64,000 bases of DNA from Pseudomonas indica NBRC 103045 (GCF_002091635.1 NZ_BDAC01000022.1:1-64000); one strand, 5' to 3'. Positions 44,985 to 55,156 are shown, numbered from the stretch's first letter. Notes: generated by a model from the sequence alone, not told the origin. Made by a program: numbers and translations.

Positions 44985-47756
44985 TCAGGGCAGCACGTGC
45001 TGGCGGCGCAATTCCTTTTCCGTCACCCAATGCTCGATGAGCTCGCGCAATTGCGACAGTTCCACCGGCTTGGCCATGTGACCATCCATGCCGACCTGGC
45101 GGGCGCGCTCCTTGTGCTCGGCGAGGATGTGCGCGGTGAGCGCCACCACCGGCGTGCGCGGGCGCTGCTCGCGGATTTCCCATTCCCGCAGTTGCTCGGT
45201 GGCGGAGAAGCCGTCGAGCACGGGCATTTCGCAGTCCATCAGCACCAGGTCGTACTGCTTGGTTTTCATCGCACTGAGGGCTTCTTCGCCGTTGCTGGCG
45301 GTATCCGGCTGCAGGTTGAGCTTGCTCAGCATGCCGCGGATGACCTTGGTGGAAATGGTGTTGTCTTCGGCGACCAGGATGCGGAAGTCGCTGGGCACGG
45401 CGAGCGGCTCGCTGACCGGTGTCGGCGGCAGGCGCGTGCCGGCGCCTTTCTTGCGCTGGGCCAGTTCGTCGGCGAGGGTGGTCTTGAGCGTGTAGCCGGC
45501 CACCGGCTTGGCCAGGATGCGCTTGATGCCGGCGTTGCGGGCGATGATCTTGCTCGGCGCGTTACTGATGCCGGTGAGCATGATCACCAGGATGTCGTGG
45601 CTGAGGTTGGGGTCTTCCTTGATCTTCGCCGCCAGCTGCATGCCGGACATGCCTGGCATTTCCTGGTCGAGCAGAACCACGTCGAAGTATTCGCGCAGGT
45701 GCGCCTTGGTCCGCAGCAGGGCCAGCGCTTCCTTGCCGGACGGCACGGCGCTGACCGCCAGGCCCCAGGCGCTGCACTGCTGCACCAGCACCTTGCGGCA
45801 GGTGTCGTTGTCGTCCACCACCAGCAGGCGGGCGCCTTGCAGGGTGCTGTCCAGGTCGGTGACCGGCTGTTCCAGGCGCTCGGCGTCCAGCGGCAGGGTC
45901 AGCCAGAGCGTGTTGCCCTGGCTGCCGCCGCTCTGGATGCCGAACTGCCCGTCCATCAGGCCTACCAGTTGGCGGGCGATGATCAGGCCGAGGCGGCCGC
46001 CGAGCTTGGTGGCGGAGAGGAAATCCTTGCTGTGCAGCTCGGCGTTGAGCAGCGCCTCGCGTTCGCTGGCTTCCAGCGGTCGGCCGCTGTCCTGCACGGC
46101 GATGCGCAGGCGCGGGCTGTCGCCGCTGCTGTCCAAGGCGACCACCAACAGGATTTCGCCTTCGTCGGTCTGCTTGAAGGCATTATCCAGCAGGCTCAGC
46201 AGGGTCTGGCGCAGGCGCGTCGGGTCGCCGCTGATCACCCGCGGTACTTGCGGCTGCATGAAGCTGATCAGCTCCACCTTCTGCTGCTCGGCCTTGGCGC
46301 GGAAGATGTCGAGGCAGTCCTCGACCAGCGCGTTGAGGTCGAACTGGACGTCGTCCAGCTCGATCTGCCCGGATTCCAGCTTGGATATGTCGAGAATCTC
46401 GTTGATCAGCGTAAGCAGTTCGTTGCCGGCGCTGTGGATGGTCTGTACGTAGTCGCGCTGCTTGGCCGACAGCGGCGTGCCCAACAACAGCTCGGTCATG
46501 CCCAGCACGCCGTTCATCGGGGTGCGGATTTCATGACTGATCTTGGCGAGGAATTCGGCCTTGGCCTTCAGTTCGGCCGAGCTGGCTGCCAGGGCGCGGC
46601 TGGCGGTGAACTTGTCCTGGACGATGCGCCGCTGGCGTTCCGCCAGGGCCAGGCTGAGCATCATGCCGCTGACCGTGGAAACGGCCAGCAGGCCGTAGAC
46701 CAGCCAGTCCGATTTCACCTGCCAGTAGCCGAACAGCACCGGCAGGGTGCCGATGAAGGCGAAGCAGAAGATCAGTACAGCCAGGGTGAACAGCCGGGCC
46801 GGCCGGTAGCCATGGGCCCAGTGGTAGGCGGACACCAGCAGGATGGTGAGCCCGGCCAGGGCGGAGAGCAGGTAGACCAGTTGGTTGAATTGCAGGTCCG
46901 TGGCGATCAGCAGTACCAGGCAGATCAGGCCGATCGCCACGATTTCGCCGATAAGCAGGCCGGTGAGCGGCGTATTGGAGCAGACCCGGCGGAAGAAGCT
47001 GGCGGTGAAGGCCAGCGCGCCGAGCATCGCCAGCAGCATGGAGAGGTTGGCGATCTGCGGCTGGGCGGTCTGCCATTCGCCGAGCCAGGGGGTGCTGATG
47101 CCCAGCAGGCTGAGCGCGGTACTGAGGATAGCGAGCTGGGTGCCGGCCAGCCACAGGCTGCTCAGGGCGTGGGTGTAGACGAAGCGCAGCAGGTTATACA
47201 GGACCAGCATGACCAGGCCGCCGACCAGCAGGCCGATGAGCAGCGGACGGTTATCGTCGGCGGCCATCATCGCGGCGGATTGCAGGCTGACGGTGGGGCG
47301 CAGGGCATGTTCCGAAGCCAGACGCAGATAGATATCCAGCGGCTCGCGGGCAATGGGGAGCGGCAACAGGAAGTCGCGGCTGGGCAGGGGGCGGTCGGCG
47401 AAGGGCAGGCGCGCGCCGGTGCGGGTATGGGCGACCAGTTCGTCGCCGCGCATCACGTACAGGTCGAGATAGGCGAGGTAGGGCGCGAAGACCCGTATCA
47501 GTTGTTCGCGGTCTTCGGGCTGCAGGCGGTAGCGCAGCCAGAGGGCGTTGGGACCGCCCGGGGTGTAGAGCTGGTCGAGTTCGACCGGGGTGAATTGCGA
47601 ATGGTAGCGGGGGGAGCGGATGTCGCCGAGCTGCAGTGTGGCGTCGTGGTCGATCAGCGCGAACCACTGTCCCTCCTGCGCCTGGGCAGGTAACTGACAG
47701 AGCAGGGTCAGCAGGAGGCTGACGAAGAGGGCTATGGCATTCCTGAGCCGACGCAC
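44985..47756 (-). CDS. retS: Hybrid sensor kinase RetS
   Basis: 923 residues. Signal peptide (1-26), 7TMR-DISMED2 periplasmic sensing domain (about 30-165), seven transmembrane helices (about 175-385), HisKA with phospho-acceptor SHEIRTPMNG (His near 409), a degenerate HATPase region (about 520-640), and two receiver domains with acceptor Asp in VVLLDQEMPGMSGM and LVLMDCEMPVLDGF. RetS inhibits GacS and so favours acute virulence or planktonic traits over biofilm via the Gac/Rsm pathway. Domain order and adjacency to purD and marC fit RetS of P. aeruginosa. Inner membrane. Confidence 0.93.
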   Translation of the reverse strand: MRRLRNAIALFVSLLLTLLCQLPAQAQEGQWFALIDHDATLQLGDIRSPRYHSQFTPVELDQLYTPGGPNALWLRYRLQPEDREQLIRVFAPYLAYLDLYVMRGDELVAHTRTGARLPFADRPLPSRDFLLPLPIAREPLDIYLRLASEHALRPTVSLQSAAMMAADDNRPLLIGLLVGGLVMLVLYNLLRFVYTHALSSLWLAGTQLAILSTALSLLGISTPWLGEWQTAQPQIANLSMLLAMLGALAFTASFFRRVCSNTPLTGLLIGEIVAIGLICLVLLIATDLQFNQLVYLLSALAGLTILLVSAYHWAHGYRPARLFTLAVLIFCFAFIGTLPVLFGYWQVKSDWLVYGLLAVSTVSGMMLSLALAERQRRIVQDKFTASRALAASSAELKAKAEFLAKISHEIRTPMNGVLGMTELLLGTPLSAKQRDYVQTIHSAGNELLTLINEILDISKLESGQIELDDVQFDLNALVEDCLDIFRAKAEQQKVELISFMQPQVPRVISGDPTRLRQTLLSLLDNAFKQTDEGEILLVVALDSSGDSPRLRIAVQDSGRPLEASEREALLNAELHSKDFLSATKLGGRLGLIIARQLVGLMDGQFGIQSGGSQGNTLWLTLPLDAERLEQPVTDLDSTLQGARLLVVDDNDTCRKVLVQQCSAWGLAVSAVPSGKEALALLRTKAHLREYFDVVLLDQEMPGMSGMQLAAKIKEDPNLSHDILVIMLTGISNAPSKIIARNAGIKRILAKPVAGYTLKTTLADELAQRKKGAGTRLPPTPVSEPLAVPSDFRILVAEDNTISTKVIRGMLSKLNLQPDTASNGEEALSAMKTKQYDLVLMDCEMPVLDGFSATEQLREWEIREQRPRTPVVALTAHILAEHKERARQVGMDGHMAKPVELSQLRELIEHWVTEKELRRQHVLP

Positions 47757-47786
47757 GGCGAAGTCCCTTCGTGAGTAAGTGGCCCG

Positions 47787-47792
47787 ATTATA
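47787..47792 (-). promoter_or_regulatory. Candidate -10 box of retS
   Basis: Read leftward, TATAAT lies 31-36 bp upstream of the retS start. The -35 region at 17-18 bp spacing (TTACTC) is poor, so activator help or a weak promoter would be expected. A small inverted repeat CGAAGTC/GACTTCG (47821-47827/47840-47846) lies between here and the purD stop. Confidence 0.4.
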
Positions 47793-47873
47793 GACAAGCG
47801 CCCGCCCCCGAGTAACGCACCGAAGTCAGACATAAGTCCGACTTCGACACGCTTTTTTCGCTTTTTCTGCGTT

Positions 47874-49163
47874 TTATTTCTCGCCACGTTCCCGGGCGAT
47901 GGCGCGGTAGCCGATGTCCTTGCGGTAGAAACTGCCGTTCCAGCGGATCTGCTCGGCCAGGCGGTAGGCCTGTTGCTGGGCGGACGACACGCTCGGGCCG
48001 ATGGCGGTGGCGCACAGCACGCGGCCGCCGGCGGTGACGACCTGGCCGTCCTTCAGCGCGGTACCGGCGTGGAATACCTTGCCGTCGATCCTGGCGGCGG
48101 CGTCCAGTCCCTCGATCACGTCACCCTTGGCGTAGTCGCCCGGGTAGCCGCCGGCGGCGATCACCACGCCCACTGTCGGGCGCGGGTCCCAGGTCGCCTC
48201 GACCTTGTCCAGGGCCTTGGCCAGGGCGGCCTCGATCAGCAGCACCAGGGAGGATTCCAGGCGCAGCATGACCGGCTGGGTTTCCGGGTCGCCGAAGCGG
48301 CAGTTGAACTCGATCACCTTGGGCGCGCCGGTCTTGTCGATCATCAGGCCGGCATAGAGGAAGCCGGTGTAGACGTTGCCTTCCTCGGCCATGCCGCGCA
48401 CGGTCGGCCAGATCACTTCGTCCATCACGCGCTGGTGCACGTCCGGGGTGACCACCGGTGCCGGGGAGTAGGCGCCCATGCCGCCGGTGTTGGGACCGCT
48501 GTCGCCGTCGCCGACGCGCTTGTGATCCTGGCTGGTGGCCATCGGCAGGACGTTCTGGCCATCGACCATGACGATGAAGCTGGCTTCCTCGCCTTCGAGG
48601 AACTCTTCGATCACCACCCGCGCCCCGGCGTCACCGAAGGCATTGCCGGAGAGCATGTCGCGCACGGCGGCTTCGGCTTCCTCGAGGGTCATGGCGACGA
48701 TCACGCCCTTGCCGGCGGCCAGGCCGTCGGCCTTGATCACGATCGGTGCGCCCTGTTCGCGCAGATAGGCCAGTGCCGGTTCGACGTCGGTGAAGTTCCG
48801 GTAGGCGGCGGTGGGAATCTTGTGGCGGGCGAGGAAGTCCTTGGTGAAGGCCTTGGAGCCTTCCAATTGGGCGGCAGCGGCGGTGGGGCCGAAGATCGCC
48901 AGGCCGCGGCGGCGGAACAGGTCCACCACACCGGCGACCAGCGGAGCCTCGGGGCCGACGATGGTCAGTTGCACGTTCTGCTCGGCGAAATCGGCCAGCT
49001 TGTCCAGCGCCAATACGTCGAGGGCGACGTTCTCGCACTTCGCCTCGGTGGCGGTACCGGCGTTGCCCGGCGCGACGAAGACCTTCTCCACACGCGGGTC
49101 CTGGGCGACTTTCCACGCCAGGGCGTGTTCACGGCCACCGCTGCCGATGATCAATACGTTCAT
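47874..49163 (-). CDS. purD: Phosphoribosylamine-glycine ligase
   Basis: 429 residues. ATP-grasp enzyme joining phosphoribosylamine and glycine in purine synthesis: N-terminal MNVLIIGSGGREHALAWK, ATP-grasp APIVIKADGLAAGKGVIVAMT, SGPNTGGMGAYSPAPV and EFNCRFGDPETQ motifs are all present. Cytoplasmic. It lies 214 bp downstream of purH; this gap shows no gene. Confidence 0.97.
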   Translation of the reverse strand: MNVLIIGSGGREHALAWKVAQDPRVEKVFVAPGNAGTATEAKCENVALDVLALDKLADFAEQNVQLTIVGPEAPLVAGVVDLFRRRGLAIFGPTAAAAQLEGSKAFTKDFLARHKIPTAAYRNFTDVEPALAYLREQGAPIVIKADGLAAGKGVIVAMTLEEAEAAVRDMLSGNAFGDAGARVVIEEFLEGEEASFIVMVDGQNVLPMATSQDHKRVGDGDSGPNTGGMGAYSPAPVVTPDVHQRVMDEVIWPTVRGMAEEGNVYTGFLYAGLMIDKTGAPKVIEFNCRFGDPETQPVMLRLESSLVLLIEAALAKALDKVEATWDPRPTVGVVIAAGGYPGDYAKGDVIEGLDAAARIDGKVFHAGTALKDGQVVTAGGRVLCATAIGPSVSSAQQQAYRLAEQIRWNGSFYRKDIGYRAIARERGEK

Positions 49164-49377
49164 GAATTTCTCCCTATGGAGCCGAGCCTGCGGCCCGTTC
49201 GGCGGATAAACAGAGTGTTATCCATCCTACGAAAAACTTGGCAATTCAGAAGTGAGGTCGCAATGAAGCCGGTAGATGCAAGGCGCCCTGGGTTTCGACA
49301 AGCGGAGTTGCCGACTGGCAATGAGCATTGGAGGAACCCAGGGCAACACAGCAGATGCCGGTTTCAGTGCGGCCGGA

Positions 49378-50985
49378 TCAATGCCTGAAATGGCGCATGC
49401 CAGTAAATACCATGGCGATGCCGGCTTCGTCGGCGGCGGCGATGACTTCATTGTCGCGCATCGAGCCACCCGGCTGGATCACCGCGGTGATACCGGCCGC
49501 CGCGGCGTTGTCGATGCCGTCGCGGAACGGGAAGAAGGCGTCGCTGGCCATCACCGCGCCTTTCACTTCCAGTCCGGCGTGCTCGGCCTTGATGGCGGCG
49601 ATGCGGGCGGAGTTCACGCGGCTCATCTGGCCGGCGCCGACACCGACGGTCTGGCGGTTCTTGGCGTAGACGATGGCGTTGGATTTGACGAACTTGGCCA
49701 CCTTCCAGGCGAACACCAGGTCATGGATTTCCTGCTCGGTGGGGGCGCGCTTGGTCACCACCTTGAGGTCGGACGCCTGGATCATGCCGATGTCGCGGCT
49801 CTGCACCAGCAGGCCGCCGTTGACGCGCTTGAAGTCCCAGCCCGGTGCACGCTCGGCCGGCCACTCGCCACACTCGAGCAGGCGTACGTTGGCCTTGGCG
49901 GCGACCACGTCGCGAGCGGCCTGGGTGACCTTGGGCGCGATGATCACTTCGACGAACTGGCGCTCGACGATGGCCTTGGCAGTTTCGCCGTCCAGTTCGC
50001 GGTTGAAGGCGATGATGCCGCCGAACGCGGATTCGGTGTCGGTGGCGTAGGCCAGGTCATAGGCCTTGCGGATGCCGCCTTCGTCTTCCGGCACCACGGC
50101 GACGCCGCAGGGGTTGGCGTGCTTGACGATGACACAGGCCGGCTTGACGAAGCTCTTCACGCACTCCAGGGCTGCGTCGGTATCGGCGACGTTGTTGAAG
50201 GAGAGTTCCTTGCCCTGCAGTTGGCGCGCGGTGGCGACGCTGGCCTCGGCCGGCTTGCTCTCGACGTAGAAGGCCGCGCTCTGGTGCGGGTTCTCGCCGT
50301 AGCGCATTTCCTGGGCCTTGATGAACTGGCTGTTGAAGGTGCGCGGGAAGGCGCCGCGGCTCTCTGTGGAGAGGGTATCGCGGCTCTGGTCGATGGTGCC
50401 CAGGTAGTTGGCGATCATGCCGTCGTAGGCGGCGGTGTGCTCGAAGGCCTTCAGCGCCAGGTCGAAGCGCTGGGCGTAGGTCAAGCCGCCGGCCTTGAGA
50501 TTTTCGACGATACCGGCGTAGTCGCCGGCGTTGACCACGATGGCAACGTCCTTATGGTTCTTCGCCGCGGAACGGACCATGGTCGGTCCGCCGATATCGA
50601 TGTTCTCGATGGCGGTGGGCAGGTCGCAATCGGGCTTGGCCACGGTGGCTTCGAAGGGGTAGAGATTGACCGCCACCAGATCGATCGGCTTGATGCCGTG
50701 CTGCTCCATCACCGCGCCGTCGAGGTCGCGACGGCCAAGGATGCCGCCATGGATCTTCGGATGCAGGGTCTTGACCCGGCCGTCCATCATTTCCGGGAAG
50801 CCGGTGTAATCGGCGACTTCCACCGCGGCGATGCCGTTGTCCTTGAGCAGCTTGTAGGTCCCGCCGGTGGACAGGATCTCCACCCCGAGCGCGACGAGTT
50901 CGCGGGCGAAGTCAAGGATACCGGTCTTGTCGGAAACGCTGATCAGTGCGCGGCGGACGGGAATGCGGGTGGTCTGGTCGGTCAT
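49378..50985 (-). CDS. purH: Bifunctional AICAR transformylase / IMP cyclohydrolase
   Basis: 535 residues. The N-terminal IMP cyclohydrolase ([48 protein letters not shown]) and C-terminal AICAR transformylase ([51 protein letters not shown]) are intact. It performs the last two steps of IMP synthesis. It lies downstream of fis, with a 93-bp gap containing a large hairpin. Confidence 0.97.
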   Translation of the reverse strand: MTDQTTRIPVRRALISVSDKTGILDFARELVALGVEILSTGGTYKLLKDNGIAAVEVADYTGFPEMMDGRVKTLHPKIHGGILGRRDLDGAVMEQHGIKPIDLVAVNLYPFEATVAKPDCDLPTAIENIDIGGPTMVRSAAKNHKDVAIVVNAGDYAGIVENLKAGGLTYAQRFDLALKAFEHTAAYDGMIANYLGTIDQSRDTLSTESRGAFPRTFNSQFIKAQEMRYGENPHQSAAFYVESKPAEASVATARQLQGKELSFNNVADTDAALECVKSFVKPACVIVKHANPCGVAVVPEDEGGIRKAYDLAYATDTESAFGGIIAFNRELDGETAKAIVERQFVEVIIAPKVTQAARDVVAAKANVRLLECGEWPAERAPGWDFKRVNGGLLVQSRDIGMIQASDLKVVTKRAPTEQEIHDLVFAWKVAKFVKSNAIVYAKNRQTVGVGAGQMSRVNSARIAAIKAEHAGLEVKGAVMASDAFFPFRDGIDNAAAAGITAVIQPGGSMRDNEVIAAADEAGIAMVFTGMRHFRH

Positions 50986-51017
50986 AACGATTCCATCAGG
51001 GTTTTAGCTGCAAGCTA

Positions 51018-51074
51018 CAAGCGGCAAGCTACAAGAAGAAACGCCTCGACTTGAGGCTTGTGGCTTGCCGCTTG
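51018..51074. repeat. Inverted repeat of CAAGC-type intergenic element between fis and purH
   Basis: An 18-bp arm CAAGCGGCAAGCTACAAG (51018-51035) pairs with CTTGTGGCTTGCCGCTTG (51057-51074) with one mismatch; the loop contains a further GCCTC/GAGGC stem. It begins 4 bp after the fis stop, so it probably ends or damps fis transcripts. Related CAAGC/GCTTG sequences occur at 55031-55060 and 39083-39105. Confidence 0.7.
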
Positions 51075-51078
51075 AGGC

Positions 51079-51399
51079 TTAGAGAAGGTCGTACTGCTTG
51101 AGCTTCTTGCGTAGCGTGCCGCGGTTGAGGCCGAGCAGTTCGGAGGCCTTGGTCTGGTTACCTTTCACGTAATTCATGACGGTTTCCAGCAAGGGGGCTT
51201 CCACTTCGGAAAGCACCAGATTGTAGACGTCGGTGACGGAGGCCCCTTCGAGGTGGGCGAAATAGTTGCGCAGCGCTTTTTCCACGCTGCCGCGCAGGGT
51301 CTGGCCCTCTTCACTCGGCGTGGTCAGGTGCTGTTTCAGGTTGACGTTGTCGCTCACGGGTGCGGTTCCACTCACTAAAGTCTCGGTCATCGTCGTCAT
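51079..51399 (-). CDS. fis: DNA-binding protein Fis
   Basis: 106 residues. The C-terminal helix-turn-helix ([37 protein letters not shown]) is the Fis signature. It is a nucleoid protein that bends DNA and activates growth-related promoters. The start at 51399 ([11 protein letters not shown]) is chosen because it overlaps the dusB stop by 4 bp (ATGA) and gives the Pseudomonas Fis length; an ATG 9 bp later is an alternative. It is in the usual dusB-fis operon. Confidence 0.96.
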   Translation of the reverse strand: MTTMTETLVSGTAPVSDNVNLKQHLTTPSEEGQTLRGSVEKALRNYFAHLEGASVTDVYNLVLSEVEAPLLETVMNYVKGNQTKASELLGLNRGTLRKKLKQYDLL

Positions 51400-52388
51400 G
51401 CGGCCACCTCTTCTCCGTTCTGACGTTCGGCGAAGTACTGCCGAACGTTGGCGCATTGCGCGTCCGTATTGTCCAAACGATTGAAATGGGCGCGAAACTC
51501 CCTGGCGCCCGGCAGAGTTGCGAGATACCAGCCGACATGCTTGCGGGCGATGCGTACGCCCATTTCCTCGCCATAGAAGGCGTGAAGCGCGGCCAGGTGC
51601 TCAAGCAGAATGCGTTCCACCTCGGTCAACGACGGCGGCGGCAGTTCGTTGCCGGTCGCCAGGTAATGTTCGATCTCACGGAAGATCCACGGCCGCCCCT
51701 GGGCAGCCCGGCCGATCAACAGCGCATCGGCGCCGGTGCGTTCGAGCACCGTGCGGGCCTTGCGCGGCGAGTCGATGTCGCCATTGGCGAACACCGGCAT
51801 CGATACCGCCTGCTTGATCGCGGCAATGGTGTCGTACTCGGCTTCGCCGGTGTACAGATCGGCGCGGGTACGGCCATGCACGGCCAGCGCGGCGATCCCG
51901 GCCTGCTCGGCGATCTTCGCCACGCGCAAGCCGTTCTTGTTCTGACGGTCCCAGCCGGTGCGGATCTTCAGGGTCACCGGCACGTCCACCGCGGCGACCA
52001 CTGCCTGAAGAATCGCTTCGACCAGGCTTTCGTCCTTCATCAGAGCGGAGCCGGCGGCCTTGTTGCAGACCTTCTTGGCCGGACAGCCCATGTTGATGTC
52101 GATGATCTGGGCGCCCAACTCGACGTTACGCCGGGCCGCTTCCGCGAGCATCTGCGGGTCACCCCCGGCGATCTGCACCGAGCGTGGCTCCGGGTCCCCT
52201 TCGTGCAGCAGGCGCAGTCGCGACTTGCGGCTGTTCCACAGGCGCACGTCGCTGGTGACCATCTCGGACACGACCAGGCCGGCGCCGAGGCGACGGCACA
52301 GCAGACGAAACGGTCTGTCGGTGACGCCTGCCATGGGGGCGAGGATCAACCGGTTGGGCAACGTGTAAGGGCCGATGCGTACCGCCAT
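51396..52388 (-). CDS. dusB: tRNA-dihydrouridine synthase B
   Basis: 330 residues, FMN TIM barrel. [24 protein letters not shown] is at the start; catalytic Cys in [20 protein letters not shown] (about 96-115); LKIRTGWD and [11 protein letters not shown] are phosphate/FMN contacts. It reduces uridine to dihydrouridine in tRNA. First gene of dusB-fis. The ATG at 52388 matches the family start. Confidence 0.96.
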   Translation of the reverse strand: MAVRIGPYTLPNRLILAPMAGVTDRPFRLLCRRLGAGLVVSEMVTSDVRLWNSRKSRLRLLHEGDPEPRSVQIAGGDPQMLAEAARRNVELGAQIIDINMGCPAKKVCNKAAGSALMKDESLVEAILQAVVAAVDVPVTLKIRTGWDRQNKNGLRVAKIAEQAGIAALAVHGRTRADLYTGEAEYDTIAAIKQAVSMPVFANGDIDSPRKARTVLERTGADALLIGRAAQGRPWIFREIEHYLATGNELPPPSLTEVERILLEHLAALHAFYGEEMGVRIARKHVGWYLATLPGAREFRAHFNRLDNTDAQCANVRQYFAERQNGEEVAA

Positions 52389-52480
52389 GTGTCTTCCCTG
52401 CTTGGAGACTGCGCTCAGGTTCGATCGGGGGACTATGAAAAAGGGTGGGCATGATACCCGCTCTCGATGACCGGATAAAG

Positions 52481-52538
52481 GCTGTTTTGTATATATTCTG
52501 AACAGTCTTTGCGCTGTTTTTGTATATATTCTGAACAG
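52481..52538. repeat. Duplicated AT-rich element upstream of dusB-fis
   Basis: TGTATATATTCTGAACAG occurs at 52488-52505 and again at 52521-52538 (33 bp apart). Each copy is preceded by GCTGTTTT(T), making near-identical 25- and 26-bp direct repeats. Each copy is bounded by CTGTT/AACAG inverted arms and includes TATATA. They lie 93-150 bp upstream of dusB in very GC-rich surroundings. Confidence 0.8.
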
Positions 52539-52617
52539 CCGCCGGCTTATCGCCAACGGTTCGCTGGTGCTTAATAAATGGCGGAAATGATGGGGCCCGA
52601 AAGGCCGGGCGAATGGC

Positions 52618-54009
52618 CTACTCGGGCGAGTGGAAGCTGAGACTGTAGTTCACGGCCTTGGCACCCGGGTCGAGGATATCCAGGGAAATGTGAATGGGCG
52701 TCTGCGGCGGCATTTCCGTCTGTCCGGCCAGCTCGCCGCCCAGGTATTCGCTCGGCTTGAACCGGCGACTGGCCAGGAGTTGACCGTTGAGGTCGGCGAA
52801 GCGCAGTTCCAGCAGCGGGAACGGCTGGGCGAAAGGCGCCCGGTTGTAGAGGATGGCATCCACCACCAGCGCGCCGGCGAATTGCGGGTGGCTGCGGACC
52901 ACCAGGTTGCTGCTCTTGATCTGGGCGATATCCACCTTGGACGGCAGCGTGCAGCTGAGTTCCGGGCAAAGCTGCTCGAACCAGGGGCGATAGCGGTCCT
53001 GGCGCGCCAGTTCGTCGAAGTGATACCAGACGTACTGCCCGCCGAGCGCGAGCAGGGCCAGCAGGTTCAGCAGGCCCCAGCCGATCCAGCGACCCCAGGG
53101 TTTCTTCGGTCGTTGCCAGTCCAGTTGCAGCGGTTCGTCTGCCAGGTCGTAGAGGCTGTCGTCGCGCAGTGCCGGTTCCTGGCGGGAGGACTGCCGAGGC
53201 GCTTCGGACTCGGGCTCGTCATCATCCGTAGTGGGCGCTTCGGCGGTCACGTCGTCGAAACCGTAGAAATCGCCCAACGGATCGTCGTCGCGTTCGGCCT
53301 GCAGTTGCAGGTCGCCCCGTTCCTCGTCGCCCTCATCGGCGGACAACCTGGAAATCAAAGGTTCACTGCGTGGTTTGGCGCTCGCCGGAACCTCGGGGAT
53401 CTCCTCGGGTGCCGGGGCGACAGCCGGAGCGGAGAACTTCGGCGGCAACGAAGCCGGCGGCGGTGTCAGGCTGGCCGGGCGGCTTGGAGGCTCCTCGTTG
53501 AGCAGGGCCTCGGCCCAGGATTCGTCGTGTCGGTTCGGCGCTTCTTCCTGGGGTTTCAGCAGGCTTTCCCCGGGTTTCGGCGCTTTCTCCAGGGCGAGGA
53601 ATTCCTTCGACAGCAGCGCCTGCTCTTCCCGTTCCAGCTTCGCCAGCTCTTCATCCAAGTCGAGGCTGTCCAGGTCGAGGTCGTCGTGAATCCACAGCGT
53701 ATCGCTGGCCGGCTTTCCGGCCGGAGGCGTCGGTAGCGGCCGAGGCGGTACAACGGCCGGCGCTGCCTGGGCCGGTTGCGCCGGGGGGGGCGATGCCGTG
53801 ACCGGCGGCGCAGCAGGCTTGGCGGGCGGCATGGGAGGCTGCGCCGGTTGTGTGGCAGCCGGTTGCGCGCCGAGCAGATGCCGGGCGGCATTGAAGACAT
53901 GCAGACAGGCACCGCACCGTACTGCGCCATGGGCTGCGCCGAGCTGCGCGCGGTTGACGCGGAAGCTGGTCTGGCAATGGGGGCATTGGGTGACGAAGGT
54001 TTCGGTCAT
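52618..54009 (-). CDS. Zinc-ribbon membrane protein (MJ0042 finger, DUF3426)
   Basis: 463 residues. The N-terminal zinc ribbon CPHCQTSFRVNRAQLGAAHGAVRCGACLHVFNA (two CxxC, about 9-41) leads to a long Pro/Ala-rich then acidic disordered linker (about 45-300), one transmembrane helix (WGLLNLLALLALGGQYVWYHF, near 320) and a C-terminal DUF3426 domain (about 345-460). The topology suggests a cytoplasmic finger and a periplasmic domain. Function unknown. It lies 122 bp downstream of prmA in the same direction. Confidence 0.9.
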   Translation of the reverse strand: MTETFVTQCPHCQTSFRVNRAQLGAAHGAVRCGACLHVFNAARHLLGAQPAATQPAQPPMPPAKPAAPPVTASPPPAQPAQAAPAVVPPRPLPTPPAGKPASDTLWIHDDLDLDSLDLDEELAKLEREEQALLSKEFLALEKAPKPGESLLKPQEEAPNRHDESWAEALLNEEPPSRPASLTPPPASLPPKFSAPAVAPAPEEIPEVPASAKPRSEPLISRLSADEGDEERGDLQLQAERDDDPLGDFYGFDDVTAEAPTTDDDEPESEAPRQSSRQEPALRDDSLYDLADEPLQLDWQRPKKPWGRWIGWGLLNLLALLALGGQYVWYHFDELARQDRYRPWFEQLCPELSCTLPSKVDIAQIKSSNLVVRSHPQFAGALVVDAILYNRAPFAQPFPLLELRFADLNGQLLASRRFKPSEYLGGELAGQTEMPPQTPIHISLDILDPGAKAVNYSLSFHSPE

Positions 54010-54131
54010 GCAAGGGTCCGGCGGCCGGCGGTCCGGCGAAAACAAGCGGCTAGTCTAACGCAAGCGCTCGCGGCTGCGGCAGAGGGGCTGCGGCGGAACT
54101 TGCCCGGCGTCACCGAAACGCCGGGCAGAAA

Positions 54132-55010
54132 TCAGCGGCGGCGGCCGCTGATGCGAACCCAGCCGTCCTTTTCCGCGGTCGGATCGAGTTCGAAGGCGTC
54201 CTGGTAGGCGGCGCGGACCTCGTCCGCCTGTTCGGCGAGCACGCCGGACAGCACCAGGAGGCCGCCGGGCCTAACCAGTCGGGTAATCTGCGGTGCCAAC
54301 GAAACCAGCGGGGCGGCGAGGATATTGGCAACCACCACGTCGGCCTGTTCGGCCGGCAGCGCTTCCGGCAGGTAAAGCGGGAAGCGTGCGGGGGCGATGC
54401 CATTGCGCTCGGCATTGTCCCGCGAGGCCTCCAGGGCCTGGGGATCGATATCGGTGCCCACGGCGCGTTCGGCGCCGAGAAGCAGGGCGGCGATGGCGAG
54501 GATGCCCGAGCCGCAGCCGAAGTCCAGCAACTGGCGACCCGTGAGGTCCTGGCCATCCAGCCACTCCAGGCAGAGCGCGGTGGTCGGGTGAGTGCCGGTG
54601 CCGAAGGCCAAGCCCGGATCGAGCAGCAGGTTGACCGCGTCGGGCTTCGGTGCGGCGTGCCAGCTCGGGACGATCCACAGGCGGCGACCGAAGCGCATCG
54701 GCTGGAAGTTGTCCATCCAACTGCGCTCCCAGTCCTGGTCTTCGATGCGTTCGATCTGGTGCTCCGGCAGCGGGCCGCCGGTGAGCAGCTCGAGATGGGC
54801 GACCAGATTGGCCGGGTCCACATCGGCCTCGAACAGGGCGAGAAGATGAGTGTGGGACCAGAGCGGCGTGGTGCCCAGGTCCGGTTCGAAGATCGGTTGG
54901 TCCTCGGCATCCATGAACGTCACCGACACGGCCCCGACGCCGAGCAGGGCGTCTTCGTAGGTTTCAGCCTGTTCCGGGGTGATGGCGAGGCGGACTTGTA
55001 GCCACGGCAT
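54132..55010 (-). CDS. prmA: Ribosomal protein L11 methyltransferase
   Basis: 292 residues. The N-terminal L11-binding domain starts [20 protein letters not shown]; the SAM-binding motif [20 protein letters not shown] is near 163; [13 protein letters not shown] is the catalytic NxL-like segment. It trimethylates L11. The ATG at 55010 is chosen over an in-frame codon at 55046 by family start and length. Confidence 0.96.
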   Translation of the reverse strand: MPWLQVRLAITPEQAETYEDALLGVGAVSVTFMDAEDQPIFEPDLGTTPLWSHTHLLALFEADVDPANLVAHLELLTGGPLPEHQIERIEDQDWERSWMDNFQPMRFGRRLWIVPSWHAAPKPDAVNLLLDPGLAFGTGTHPTTALCLEWLDGQDLTGRQLLDFGCGSGILAIAALLLGAERAVGTDIDPQALEASRDNAERNGIAPARFPLYLPEALPAEQADVVVANILAAPLVSLAPQITRLVRPGGLLVLSGVLAEQADEVRAAYQDAFELDPTAEKDGWVRISGRRR

Positions 55011-55061
55011 GGGGGAGCTCCCTTTGGGAGCAGCTTCAAGCCACAAGCTTCAAGCTGCAAG

Positions 55062-55095
55062 AAAAAAGCGAGGGAGCGGACTGGCCGCTCCCTCG
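55062..55095 (-). terminator. Terminator of the accB-accC operon
   Basis: An 11-bp perfect stem CGAGGGAGCGG (55069-55079) / CCGCTCCCTCG (55085-55095), followed on the leftward strand by six T. It lies downstream of accC, after the heptamer repeat. Confidence 0.88.
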
Positions 55096-55112
55096 TTGGT
55101 TGCACATCATAT

Positions 55113-55154
55113 AGCTTGCAGCTTGCAGCTTGCAGCTTGCAGCTTGCAGCTTGC
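55113..55154. repeat. Six perfect tandem copies of the heptamer AGCTTGC
   Basis: AGCTTGC repeats exactly six times (55113, 55120, 55127, 55134, 55141, 55148). The array ends two bases from the accC stop codon (55157-55159). A 7-bp unit of this purity is a candidate variable-number tandem repeat. The unit resembles the CAAGCT/AGCTTG sequences of the nearby intergenic element at 55031-55060. Confidence 0.92.
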
Positions 55155-55156
55155 AG

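Noticed and set aside
44997-47693. An 898-codon rightward open frame opposite retS
   Set aside because: It is antisense to RetS, whose domains are complete. The translation is Gln/His/Ala-rich low complexity without motifs; a by-product of strong third-position GC bias.
52482-52538. LexA (SOS) boxes upstream of dusB
   Set aside because: The CTGTT...AACAG arms are the wrong spacing for the CTGTATAAATATACAG-type LexA site, and the duplicated core does not match it.
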